Assembly: GCF_963678635.1 (NCBI RefSeq) | Contig: NC_087066.1 | Location: forward strand, 30,819,301 to 30,883,300 | Direction: 5' to 3' | Origin: Symsagittifera roscoffensis | Lineage: Eukaryota; Xenacoelomorpha; Acoela; Convolutidae | DNA: 64,000 nt | Shown: positions 47,801 through 59,800 of the stretch, piece after piece | How the letters are laid out: every line of letters begins with the position of its first letter | Numbering within the stretch: position 1 is the first letter of the stretch | The notes under the pieces: model-generated | Database searches by the model: none | Told to the model about the DNA's origin: nothing | What the model saw: only the letters and a program-made list of their open reading frames with translations | Program-made: the position numbers and the translations under genes

Positions 47801-50800
47801 CACCAGTCTGTGAGTCATGGTGGATTGGAATATTTTTGCAGGGATGATGGGAACAAAAACTCTTTGAGAATCCCACTTTCTAGGGCGGCGGACAAATAGT
47901 CATTCTGTTCGTAAAACACGGACAAGACGGACTTGATCGCCCAAAATTCAATGCACCACTCAGACATCTTTCTGCAGATTAAGTCCATGCAAGTTATGAA
48001 CACTACTGCCTTTTAAAAAGATTGATTCAAGCCGTGATGAAAGGGTTTCATTAGAAGCCCTGCCTGCCCTGGTATTGGTACTTCATTCTTTTACCATCTT
48101 CTGCGCTGGTTTCCTCTTTGACACCGCGAGATAAATTAACTGGTATTCCTTCCTGATTTATCCATGTCATTCTGAAAAGCCAGGAAACAAAATACGTTAC
48201 AAGCGGGCATGATTAAAAAACTTAATCATGTATGTGTTCTTGAATCCATCATTGAAGCCTTATACGGTACATGAAAGTAATTTTGTGATGTACTCAGGTC
48301 AGAAGAGAAAATTATATGGTTCTCAAAGACAACAGGAAGGCATTGAAGACCCCACCTTTAATTTTGGGGTAGCGCACGCCTAAAACTGCATTTATAAATT
48401 TCAAATTAGATAATTGTCAATTTTTTCAAAATGGTGTAGGATCGTCAGCAATGGACGCTTTCTCATGTTAGGTGAACATTTCTTCGGTAGTTTGAACAGT
48501 TTCCAACCGATAATGTCATCATTTTCTTAGTGCTTAAGTATTCAATTTTCGCCTCACTTTGCACATGTCTTTGCAAAGGTGCTTTCGGTTTGGATAAGTA
48601 ATTAGACAGGTTCATATAGTAGAAACGTCATTAACCAATCAGAATCGAAATAGAGAACAAATGTACGCAAGAACAATAAACAAATATTAATTTAGTATGT
48701 TTGTTTTCTTTTCTCATCTCGATTCTGCTTGGTTTATGACATGTCTGCTTTAAGACTTGTCTGCTTTTTGACCGCACTACAAAGGCCTCGTTCATCCAAT
48801 TATATGAGTTCATTATGTAACGTGGCGTTGTGGCGCATCGGTATTGATGGTGCCGAGCAATTATATGATTGCGGGTTCAAATCGCACGCGCGTTGCAATT
48901 TACAAGGTGAGCTTTTGTAAAGTAGCCAGAGCTTAGTTAACCTTAAATACTTAACCTTCTGGTTAGGGCTCTAGCTGGTTAACTAAAAATGATGCCTGAC
49001 TTACCCAGTCCCACGTCTGTTTGAATGTGGATGTGTGAAGAATGGTATAAGGCGGTGTCTTGGGTGCTTCCAACATGTACCTCGGGTACTCTATCTCCTC
49101 CAGCTGCGAAGTGAACGTCTGAACAGATTACATCATCACATACAAGAATGTTCTAGAACTTAAAGTTTTCTGAACAAATCAAAAAAAATTTAAAAGAAAC
49201 TTTTTTAATCAAAGGAACTTTGACGCAATCATGATTAGCTTTTTTTCGCAGCTTGGAGTAGAATATATTTTTGCCAGATTTTTAGTTGTTCAGTTTCTAT
49301 CATAAAAACCATTGTGTCAAATTTGAAGTTTACTCAAAACAATTTTTTTTTGTCATTGGATTCAAAATTTTCCTTTGGACAAAAAATATTGTTCGATATG
49401 ACGTTGAAACATGAAATAATAACATAAAAACAAATAAAATATAAAAACGCAAAAAAAATGATTTTCCTGATTTTGAATGGTTTTCTATCCTAATTTAAGT
49501 TTTGACATTAAGAAGGACTTATAACTGTATTTCGATGACATGAATGTACCAGCCTAAACTTGAGACTGATTGAAATCTTATGTGTTTTTGATTGATTGGG
49601 TAATTTCGGGTGATTTTGAAGCTAGAAAGTAGGCCGGTTTTAGACAATTCGATAATCAATTATGGGCTTATGTTCACAATTTTAATGGTTTCTCCTTAAG
49701 AGTATTTTTCCTTGCTGTCGATTTTGCGTCGCATTTATTGTAAATAAATGTACATAATAAATGTACTTTGTATTGCAAAAAATTATTAATTATTTTAGAT
49801 AATGTTTTGATCATTGAAATAAATCTTTGCTTGCTAAATTGACCATGATTTTTTTATGGTTAGCTAAAACTAGGGTATCTAGGAAACTAATGTCTTGTTT
49901 TTTTTAGGCCGCACCTTTGCAATTTTGCTTTTCAAAATTGAATTAAAAATCAGCGTTGTTTTAATGGGATCATTCCACCTTCTAAACATAATAACTCAAA
50001 AATTATAGATTGCGCTTCTGCGTGCAATGAAAAACATCTTATACACAAAAAGTTAATATGAAGGTCAAATAATATGGCGCCTTTTTGGATATATACAAAC
50101 GCACTAACCATGAACAGCTAAAATGACCAAATTATCTTAATTCTTCTACATTGGATTTGAAAATGAATTTGATTTGGTTGAAATTTCTCACTTTCATCTC
50201 CTGATAGTAAAATCGTTTGTCCTGAAAAAAAAGTACAGTTTGCTATAGTACAAAACTTGTGAAATTCTTCTAAATTCTTCTACTTGTCACTTAAACATGT
50301 TTGATGGTAATGATATTGGGTAATCAAAGCCTTTTATTTTAAGTCAAGTATTATTCTATGCCAAAAAGTTTTTTACTAAGTGAAAAATATAGTCTGTCTC
50401 CTCTCAATGATGTCTTTCCTCTTTTCTTTCCAACAATCTCTTCTCATGTTTGCAACAAGGAACGATGAGCTGAATATGAACAACAAACGGATATCCTCAA
50501 TTTGTTTAAACTTCCAGCCCTTCGAACTGAAAGGGTGTCGAGTCCCCCCTCATGGATTCGACCCCTTAACCAATCAAAGGATTCCCTCTTTGGTATTATT
50601 TTTATGACATCCATTTTTGGCTGACCAATCGTTAAACTTCTCTGAAGGCTCCTTTGGCGCCAATATATGATAATTTTGAAAAGGAACGGCATTTTTGAAA
50701 TTTTTGTCTAAATACGGCCTTTATAATTTTCTTAGAGCGCTCGAAAAATCATTTTGGTCAACCTAAAAATAAATCGACAAACTTTTGAGTTGAAATTGCA

Positions 50801-53800
50801 CATTTGAATAGACAATTAATGTCTAAAGCTTTTCAAAATCAGCAGAAAACAAAAAAAGTGCGCATATCCGGGCGAAATCCGGACTGTTCCAATTGCCTTT
50901 TAGTGCCCTGATGGAAAATTTTTTGATTAGGAGATTGAAGATAAAAAAAATGAAAAAAAAAAGGATTTTTTGAATTTTTATCTTGTTTATAGATAAGAAA
51001 CTGACACACAAAATTCTATCGAGCATAGTTGAAAAGGGCCTAGTTGAACCAAGTCGAGCACAATTGTTGCGTCACTTTTCTGAAAAATTAAGAAAAAACA
51101 AGAAAGCTTGTATCAAAGTAAATTCCTGGATGTTTACAAGGTCATTCGACGTTTAGGCTGTAGATTTTAAAGAGAAAAATTAAATCTCGTCGAATATTTC
51201 CAAAAATAAAACAACTGAAAACGTACTGAAAAAATTCAGCACACATAAAAATTCATATTATGTCCCCACAGCGGAATGATATTCAATATGAAACACAGTT
51301 ATCAGCGGAGTGTTTTTCTAAGAAATACACAATTCTAAGAAACAGCTAAGATCACTGTACGAAATTGTAAATAACATTGTAAGTTAAATTGAATGTTAAA
51401 TAACAATGTTAAATAGCTTCCCAACCCTGATAAAAAAGATTGACACTTAATTCAGTTTTGGAATGCTTTCTGGGAGGGCTTAAATCGACCCATATGCGCT
51501 AACTATGTCAAGTTTGCTAAAATGGCAATTTTCAAATCCTTTTTTACTTTTTAAGAAAAATACCAAAGATGAAATATCACTTTAGTTTTGAACTCAGTCT
51601 TTCAGAATATATAAAAAACTCAGACAAAAATGCTAGAAAAAAAACATTAGAAAATTTTTCCGGAGAAACAGCCATCCAGAGCACAAACATTCCGTCCTTT
51701 TTGACAAAAATCGGCACAAAAAATTTTAATATATTCTCATGGGTGGAGCTGTAGAAGCGCGCATCAGTTGAGAAAAGCTGAGCAAAGGCGCAAAGGTTTT
51801 TCAAGTTAAGTAGAAAGTTAGAATTTGTTATACTAGTAACAACTTTTTTTTCAGAAAAATCTTACAAAATTGATTTGATTAAATTTCGATTCAAATATTT
51901 TTTGCATTCTTCAATCTGGCAATGACTTAAATTTCATCTAGCGATCGGTTGCTGTATTCATCAGCTAAAAGTTCAACATTTGGAAGGTTTCAGTATGCCC
52001 AAGGAAATTTCTTTCGGCGTCAAGTGTGTAATCATAATCAAGCAGATTGAACTGTAATTTAACTGATTCCAAAGTGATAATGACAAAACTTGTCATTGTT
52101 GAGACATCTGATCCAATTTAGGTTTTAGATTCAAAAGTTAGCGAAAAGTCAAAAGAAATCATAAAAAGTTCATCTAAAGAAGTCAATTCGAAGATTACTT
52201 TTTGTCTTTTTCAGATATCAAATATTTAAGTAAACTGATTCAATGACGTTTTTGGTTGTAATTTTGAAAAAAAATCATGATTCATTTCAGAAGCTTCAAA
52301 TGCAAACTTTTTTGTCTCTTGGTATAATTTTCCATGCACTCTTTGGCCGTTTTGTAGATGAAATTAGTCTTGATGAATTAAGGTTGAATTTTTTCTTTAA
52401 AATTTTTGAATTAGCAAATCGTCAAAAGTCAACTTCAAATGTTTTTCCAGATCACAAAATGTTGATAAATTGTTTCGGGCAGATAAACTACAGAAATTTG
52501 GTTTTCTTCGTATTTTTGGCGTAGTTCAGGGGTCTAATTGGCAAGACTAATCATCTCTATCTCTATGTTATGCATCTTTATGCACCCGAATTTTACAAAC
52601 AAATATTTGAACTATAAAGCTGATTGTTGTTAGAACGTTTTGTCTGATTTTTTATCTCGATTTTTCTGATCTTTTTGCCCGAAAAGTATTTTTTTAATAT
52701 AACTTCCAATTAAGTCGCCAAAATCTGTTTGAATACGCCAAACAAACGTCTCGCTCCAAAAGAACGCCTGGAAAGAGCTTTTTGGTTCATCGAAAATTGT
52801 TTGTAGTAAAAATCATGTTGATTAGTTAAAATAGCAATAAAGTTAACAATTCACAAAATTTTGAAAACTTTGGAAAAGGATAAAGTAATAGATCTACATT
52901 AAAGTATGAACAAAATGAAGTCGATTAAGTCGAAAGGCTCTTGTTCTTTTCCCCACCTCACACTAGCATCAATTACAAGTTAATTATGAAGACCAAATAT
53001 GTTTGCCATGGCCTTACTAGTCCGTATGCTAATTTTCACAAGAATCGAACAATGCGAACAATTTTTTCATTTGTAAAAATTTGCAAGTGGGAGGAAAAAG
53101 AGCCGGTCGAATTACGAATTAGACTATTTTACTAATCGTTGAGCGGTTAATTCAAAACAGTCTACTACTCTATAAGTTCTTGGAGCTTTTGGCCATTTGC
53201 ACGTGCGTCGTTAGAAATGGAACCCAAATCAACCAAGAAGATTCACACTGGGAATGTCAACGACTGAGAAAAGTCAGCTGCGATTTGAAATTGAGCTTGG
53301 ATTTAGAACAGCTTAGAACGCAAATCATCAATCCGTTACTTAACCGAACCTTTTGTTTTTGCAACAGAGACTTAAGAAGACGGAGACATCTATTGAAAAG
53401 CAAAAGCCTATAGACTTCAATCAAACAGTTTCAAAAATGGTATTACGTCAACGGCGGTTCCTTCTAGAACCTTCTGGAAAGGTCCAATTATTACTAGCAC
53501 CTGTGCTACTGTTCCTCCTCGTTAGTGTCGGATGGTGTGATGACTACTGCGACTCCATGTCGGGTGAGCCGACTGAGGAATGCGCGGCCGAGTTGTCGTG
53601 TTATGGGTGCACAGTGCCAGTGCTCAATCTGGATAAGGTACCGTAATTATTTCAGATTTAGGCTCTTTCTCTATTTTGCGAAAGAGCCCTTGTTTAGTGC
53701 AAATCTGCCAGATTACAATTTCCCTAAGTAGCTCAAAGGGGAAATGGGGTGAGTTTTGAAGTGTTATGCTTGTTGTTCAGGAACTGCAGACTACGTTTGA

Positions 53801-56800
53801 GCAGTGTGTGCACAGTGAGTCCAATGGTGGCAAACTGGCCAAGTGCTACAAGTCAGACAGCAAGGCTTGTGCTGTGGTCAAGATGTACAATAAAGATCCG
53901 GTAGGAGATACTTTCTTTTTAAAGTCCTCTTGCTTCTATTGTCCTCTTAAAACATACCCCGCGTAACAATAGCACAACAATTTATAAAAAACACCCTCTT
54001 CTCACATGAACAATTTTCAGATGTTTTGAACTTTTGAATAAACTCAAAAAAAACATAATTCAATTGGACATAGGCTAAGTTCATAGGCTAAAAAGAACAA
54101 AGAGAAGGCTCATGAGCAGGCGCGGATCTAGGAATTTCTCGAGGGGGGGATTTAAAAAACAAATTTGTCGACCTTTTTTTAGGTCGACCAAATTGATTTT
54201 CTGAGCTCTCCCAAACCACAACCAATATAAAAACCTTAATTTGATCAGTTTGGCTTTTTTCCGGTTCCCCCCTTTCAAAATAACGAGTTTTATATTTGTT
54301 TTACGTGTTATTACGGCTAAATGCGTGAAGTTACGCTGTAAAGTTTGAAGAACAAATCCGTTCAGAATTGTCGATTTGTTCACCACGCCAAATTTCATTG
54401 CATTGTGACAACGTTAAATAGACTTTTCAAAATTGAATTTGAAAGGTGGGGGACTGGAAAAGAGCCGAAAATTTAGACCATAAAATTGCGTTATTATAAT
54501 TGGCTCTACCTTTTGTTTGATTGGTAGTCGATCAAGCCCTACTACCTGCGGGGCTGTGTGGGAGAAGAGGACGACCACTACCGACAAGTGTGTGTCTCCT
54601 CCAGCCAGGTTCTCCTCAGACGCTTCTGCTACAACACCCTTCGCAACATCTTCGGGGTGAACCTTCCCACTGGCAAACAGGACGCAGACATGGCAGACTG
54701 GAGTTGCACTAGCATCTGTTGCACGTGCGATGGGTGCAACAAGGTACGCCATTATCAATTACACTCGAATCGGAGCCCTCATTTTAAAAACCCATTTACC
54801 AGGTATTCAAAGGAATTTTTTGAATAATCTAAATAAATCTCTAAAATTTCAAATGCAGTGCTTTTTTCTCACCAATGTAACCATCAACGGAAGAATAGAA
54901 CAAAGAAATCTTCCATAACTATCAGCTAGTGTTGAACTTGTTATGTTTTTGTTTCTCTAGAATTTTGCCAAACTGGACACTTCGGACGCACAATGTGAGG
55001 CCACTATGCAAAACAACACTGTGAATGATGTGAGAGAGTGGTATAGGAGTAGTATGGACCAGACACCCCAACAGACCAAAGCAGGAAACACTTCACCCCC
55101 TCACCCCCTTATGACTCAGCTCAAATGGAAGATATTGACCATGGCTAGTGCAGTAGTTCTATTTAGGACATAAAGTCATTATTTCCTTTTGAAAACGTTC
55201 AAAAACCTAATTAGACCAGCGCTCATACAAAACATTGTATAAACAAGAGAATGCTTTAATATTTGTAAGTATTTGAATTTCAAAAAAGTATTTTTTTATA
55301 AGTTCTCTACAAAAAGTGCTCTGAAAATCTAAAATAGCTTTTATAGTCATTTCATGCTTTTATTAGTTTTATTTAATAGTGAAATCTCTCTCATATACAC
55401 CCTTTTCAATTCCATTGCGTTGTAAAACTAAATTAAAATTGATGAACCCATAGATTTTATATTCAACATTTGGCTTTGTTTGTAGCCTCCCCTCAACTTC
55501 AATACAACCCTCCCAATTTGTTTTTTTTTGCTTCTCGTGTTTCAAAGAATTAATCATTGCTATCCAGTTCGTAATTTATATCGAGTACTTTTTTGTCCTA
55601 TCCCGTATGTTGTTCACATTCAATTATGTAAAGTTAATGGGTCGGAGGGGTAGCACTGAGCAGAATGGTCCCAAACTAGACTATTTTTACCTGGCTATTA
55701 AGTGTTTGCCGTGAATAATATTTCAGTGAAACATTTAAAATCGAGTTCCACTTCCAGCTAAAAAATGCTAACTTGATTGCTACGGCATAGTCGAAATTTT
55801 TCATACGACTTTTGAAAAAATATATGTTTGGCGCGGCTTTTTTTTCAGATTAATTTTGACATTAATGAAAATTAATTTTTTAAAAGAAACTTTTTCACCG
55901 GTAAAATGTTTAAAATTGGTAATGCGACAACTCGCAATAAAAGACAACTCGCTCTAAAAGACGATCGCAATATATTCACAGCCGCAGTCGCGCCAACGTG
56001 TTGCGAGCTTACCAACAGAGGATAGGACATTATACAAAATTTAGAGACGGTTAAGACACCAGTGACCTTCAACCGAGAATGTAAAGTTTCCAATTAGCTT
56101 CACAAGTTTGCGAGTTGTCGCTTTCCTTTAATTTTCTTTTGTTGAGATTTGTCGGTACCTTAAAAATGTTGATGTTTTCCAAATCAGAATAAAAACTTTT
56201 TACTTGTGACCGTTTGTAAAAAGCTACGAGGATTTGAAATTTTTTTGTTTGATTATTTTGGAGTAATTAATGCGCGCTATTTAAGAGTTTTCTATTAATG
56301 CGTGGCGTTACGGCGAATTGAATTAGTTATGTAGACTGAGGCAACATAACTGATCCAAATATAAAAACTTTTCCAAAAAATACGCGTTTTGTGGGAGTAC
56401 GCCCTCATTTAATTTAGTGTTTATAAGCGTCGAAAATGCCAGAAGAAAAAATTTGTAGTTGTTCAACTAAAACTAGATATTTTAGAATTGCACCAAAGGG
56501 GTACATTTAGGAAAAATTTGGAAGCAAGAAACGAGTAGAAATGGTTGCTCACCTTCTCGCTTTATTTTTCAACTGAAATGTTTGGTAAAAAATTGTTTTA
56601 GAGGGTCCTAGAGGGTTTTAGAGGAGCTCTCAAAATCATTTTGATCGACCAGATCTATTTAACTATGTCTCCCCTGTGTTTTTGTTTTCAGAATTTCCAC
56701 CCCTATAAACAAAAAATGTAAGACAGCACAAAAAAGTTTGCTACATTCTGATTGGCCAAAAATCTGATCAATTTATCGTACTTTACAAACTCCTTCCCCT

Positions 56801-59800
56801 TTTTTTGCAAAGGGGGAAAGATGTGAATTAGATCCGGTCGACCCAGAGAACGCATGTTTTTCCTCAAATTAACCATGTCCAGTCCAATGTAAGAAATATA
56901 TCGCTTTGTTCTTGACATGGCTCATGGTGAGAAGTTTTAGCAGCACAACTAAATTAAAAATGTTTCAACTTTATTTAAATTTCGATCTAGAGAAACTACA
57001 AGAAATCTTAAAGCAAATGAAAAAAATCAGGTACTTGCCCTATTACGAGCGCCCTCAGAGAGTTTTATGGGGTATAATTAAATTTAATGGATTATATCAG
57101 AAAACAACGTAATCCTCAGGTCATGAAATTGATATTCGTGACCCATTTCAAAATGAGAATGGATATTTAAGGGGTTTTATATTATAATCTATCGTAATTT
57201 AAAAGAATCCAATTTTGTTTTTAATATAATCGACTTTTTTCTTCATAAAAATCTATGAAAATTGACTATTTTTTGTAGATGTGAAATGTTTATTCTAGTT
57301 TTGCAGCGCTCTGCAAAATTAGAAGTCGAACGAAGATTTTATCTCCGTGTACGCCACCCCCAACATCAGAGATATGGACCTATTTTAACGCATGGATTAC
57401 TATCTACTGCAACGTGTGTTGAGCCAAGAAAAAATCCTGATTCTATTTGATTCATTATAATCGATTAAAAATAAGGATTATATGGATTCGACAAAATACA
57501 CGATTAATATCCTTTTTCAATCGATTATTTGATTCTTTTTGGGCAACCTAGAGATTGATAGTCAAAAACCAATATCATCAATTTTTATCCATGATGTTTT
57601 TTGCACAATTACTGCACGCAATTTAGGGCAAAATGTGCAAATTGCTTGAGCTTTATTGTGAGAGTTGCGTATTGATTTCGTGGTTTCCAATTATATTTTT
57701 TCTTCTTCTCTTGGACATGTTCTGCTGTTGAATCATTCTTCTCTCAGTCCACCCTTTCTCAAGATCTATCATATGATATATTTTATATCAAAGCCACTCA
57801 ACTCCTAAATCAGTTTCCATTGGAGGAGACAAAGGCAGTTTGATTATTTTGATGTCTGAAAATCAGACCGAAAAAAATTTTCTACCTCATGAAGTTTTAC
57901 ACTGTTTATCGTCTAGCAGTTATGAATTATTTGGTAAACCCATCTGGTGATAAAACCATAAATCAAACCAAGTCTACTAATGACCCGTTTATTAACACAT
58001 GAGACCTTATTCAGATGTTAACCAATAAATAAACAAAGATGTGCAAAAATGAATAAAAAGACATTAATGACCAATTTAAACGAGAAAAAATGAAGGTCAC
58101 TTTGTATTTATACTTCAGAGGTCATTTTTTTGATTAAATGACGTAAGCTTACTTTTTGAACTCATTGACCGTTGAAACAATTAGTATAAACTATAATGCG
58201 CAGATTGAGGACATGAAAATGAAGCCATTTTAGATAAAAACATTTAAGCATAGCACATTTAAGCGCGTCAACGATGACCAAAAAATATGTCTTAACACTA
58301 AGTATTCATTTTTTGTTGCAAACTGCAACTTCTTATAGCTTTATGTTCGAAAAGTGAACTTCTCATTGTTTTTTGTTATCAATAACTACAATGGCTTAAT
58401 GATCAAAAATAGTTTTTTGGTCATTATAGGCGAGCAACAACACCGAATTATGACCCATAGCCATTTTTTTGCTAGTAAGTCGTAATATGCTATCTATTGT
58501 AAGCCATGTAAACATTCAGTATGTGTGGACATTCAACACATTTAAACATGAAGCGTCTTCTCACCTTTTCCTGACTTATGGACCGACTGCGACTGGAGAA
58601 AGTGGCCATTCTCTTCCATTTCTGCTTTAATTTAAGAGACAGGACTCAATTTTGCCGAAAAGTTTATGAAATTTCACAAAGAAAACTCCGTGTTTTTTTT
58701 GTCCTAATTTGGATCAAACTTTAACCGATAGAAGCAGACTTCAATTATTTTTCCCATGCAGAAAATTTTTGAGTAAAAACTAAATGTTCAAAGATGGAGC
58801 GGATCAGGGTGACCACATGGAATTTCATTAGACCAAAAAGTGACCTGTTAACCAGAAAAATGACCAAATAATGACCTTAAAAAATGACCTTTACTCACCA
58901 TCAAAAACCAAATGACTTCAAAAATACGCTACTCTGAGCAATATTTCTATCACTCAATATATTATAAATAAAAGGAAGGAAATCATTTGAAAATAATGAC
59001 CTGTCAAAAAAAATAATGACTACATACTGACTAATAATGACTAATCGTTGAATAATGACCATGTGGTCACCCTGGAGCTGAGTTTTTCCAAAACAAAAAC
59101 TCAATAATTTTCTAAATTGAGCAACTGATTAGGTCACGCTTGTCATGACATAATAAATTAGGAGTGTGTGTTCTTACATTGGAGGGTTTGTTGAAGCTGG
59201 CACTGTTGCTTAGTTGGCTACTACTGTAGTTGGAGTGGTTGTGGTTGTTGTTCAGACTGTGGCTGAGGTCGTTCTGGTTACCCCCTGTCGTCGTTCCGAA
59301 GGAGGGCGAGGGGGCGGCACTGTTCATACTGCTGTCTGGAGTGAAACTGGACAATCCAGAGGGTGTCTTCCGCGTGACTGTTCTGGCTAGTCGGGCAAAA
59401 CGACCCAGACCTGAATTAATCCAAACCAAAATATAAAATAGAACAAATTCAGAAGTTCTTAAGGCAATCAAAATGAATTGATTGCTAGCGTGGTTAGAGC
59501 AGTTTTCATGAACTCAAGAGCGAAAAAAAAGCCTTCAGCTGCTTCAGAAATTTTGTGAAAATGAAAGATCAAATTCAAATTATCCATTCACTATTGAATT
59601 TCTTAGACATTTTCTGCAAGCGTCACTGCTCACATTGTGCAAATCGTGTCATAATTTTGTCAAATTAGATCTTTTATAACTCAATCGAAAAATTACAAAA
59701 ACCATTAGATCATCTCTTGTATAAAAATTTTTATATGGAAAAGTATGCTCGCATCATGAAAAGTTTTTAACGCTTCCAACTGCCCTCAAGTTGCCTGAAG

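Larger units (their letters stand above)
49119..59177 (-). other. eag: 10-kb eag intron hosting the Ly6-like gene
   Basis: It separates the PAS-S1 linker exon from the pre-S1 exon. Apart from the nested gene at 53437-55173, it holds eroded family A and hAT fragments, a repeat shared by 55975-56045 and 60105-60170, and a TIR element at 58805-59074. I saw nothing in 49120-50500, 51000-51480, 51800-53150, 55200-55860 or 56950-58800. Confidence 0.75.

Noticed and set aside
48820-48895. A functional tRNA gene
   Set aside because: A and B boxes are present, but no complete cloverleaf with a paired acceptor stem can be drawn.
54414-54758. A 114-codon minus-strand frame opposite Ly6-like exon 3
   Set aside because: The plus strand has splice sites, phase continuity and the C-C-x-x-D-x-C-N motif; the minus-strand frame runs into intron sequence without any recognised domain.
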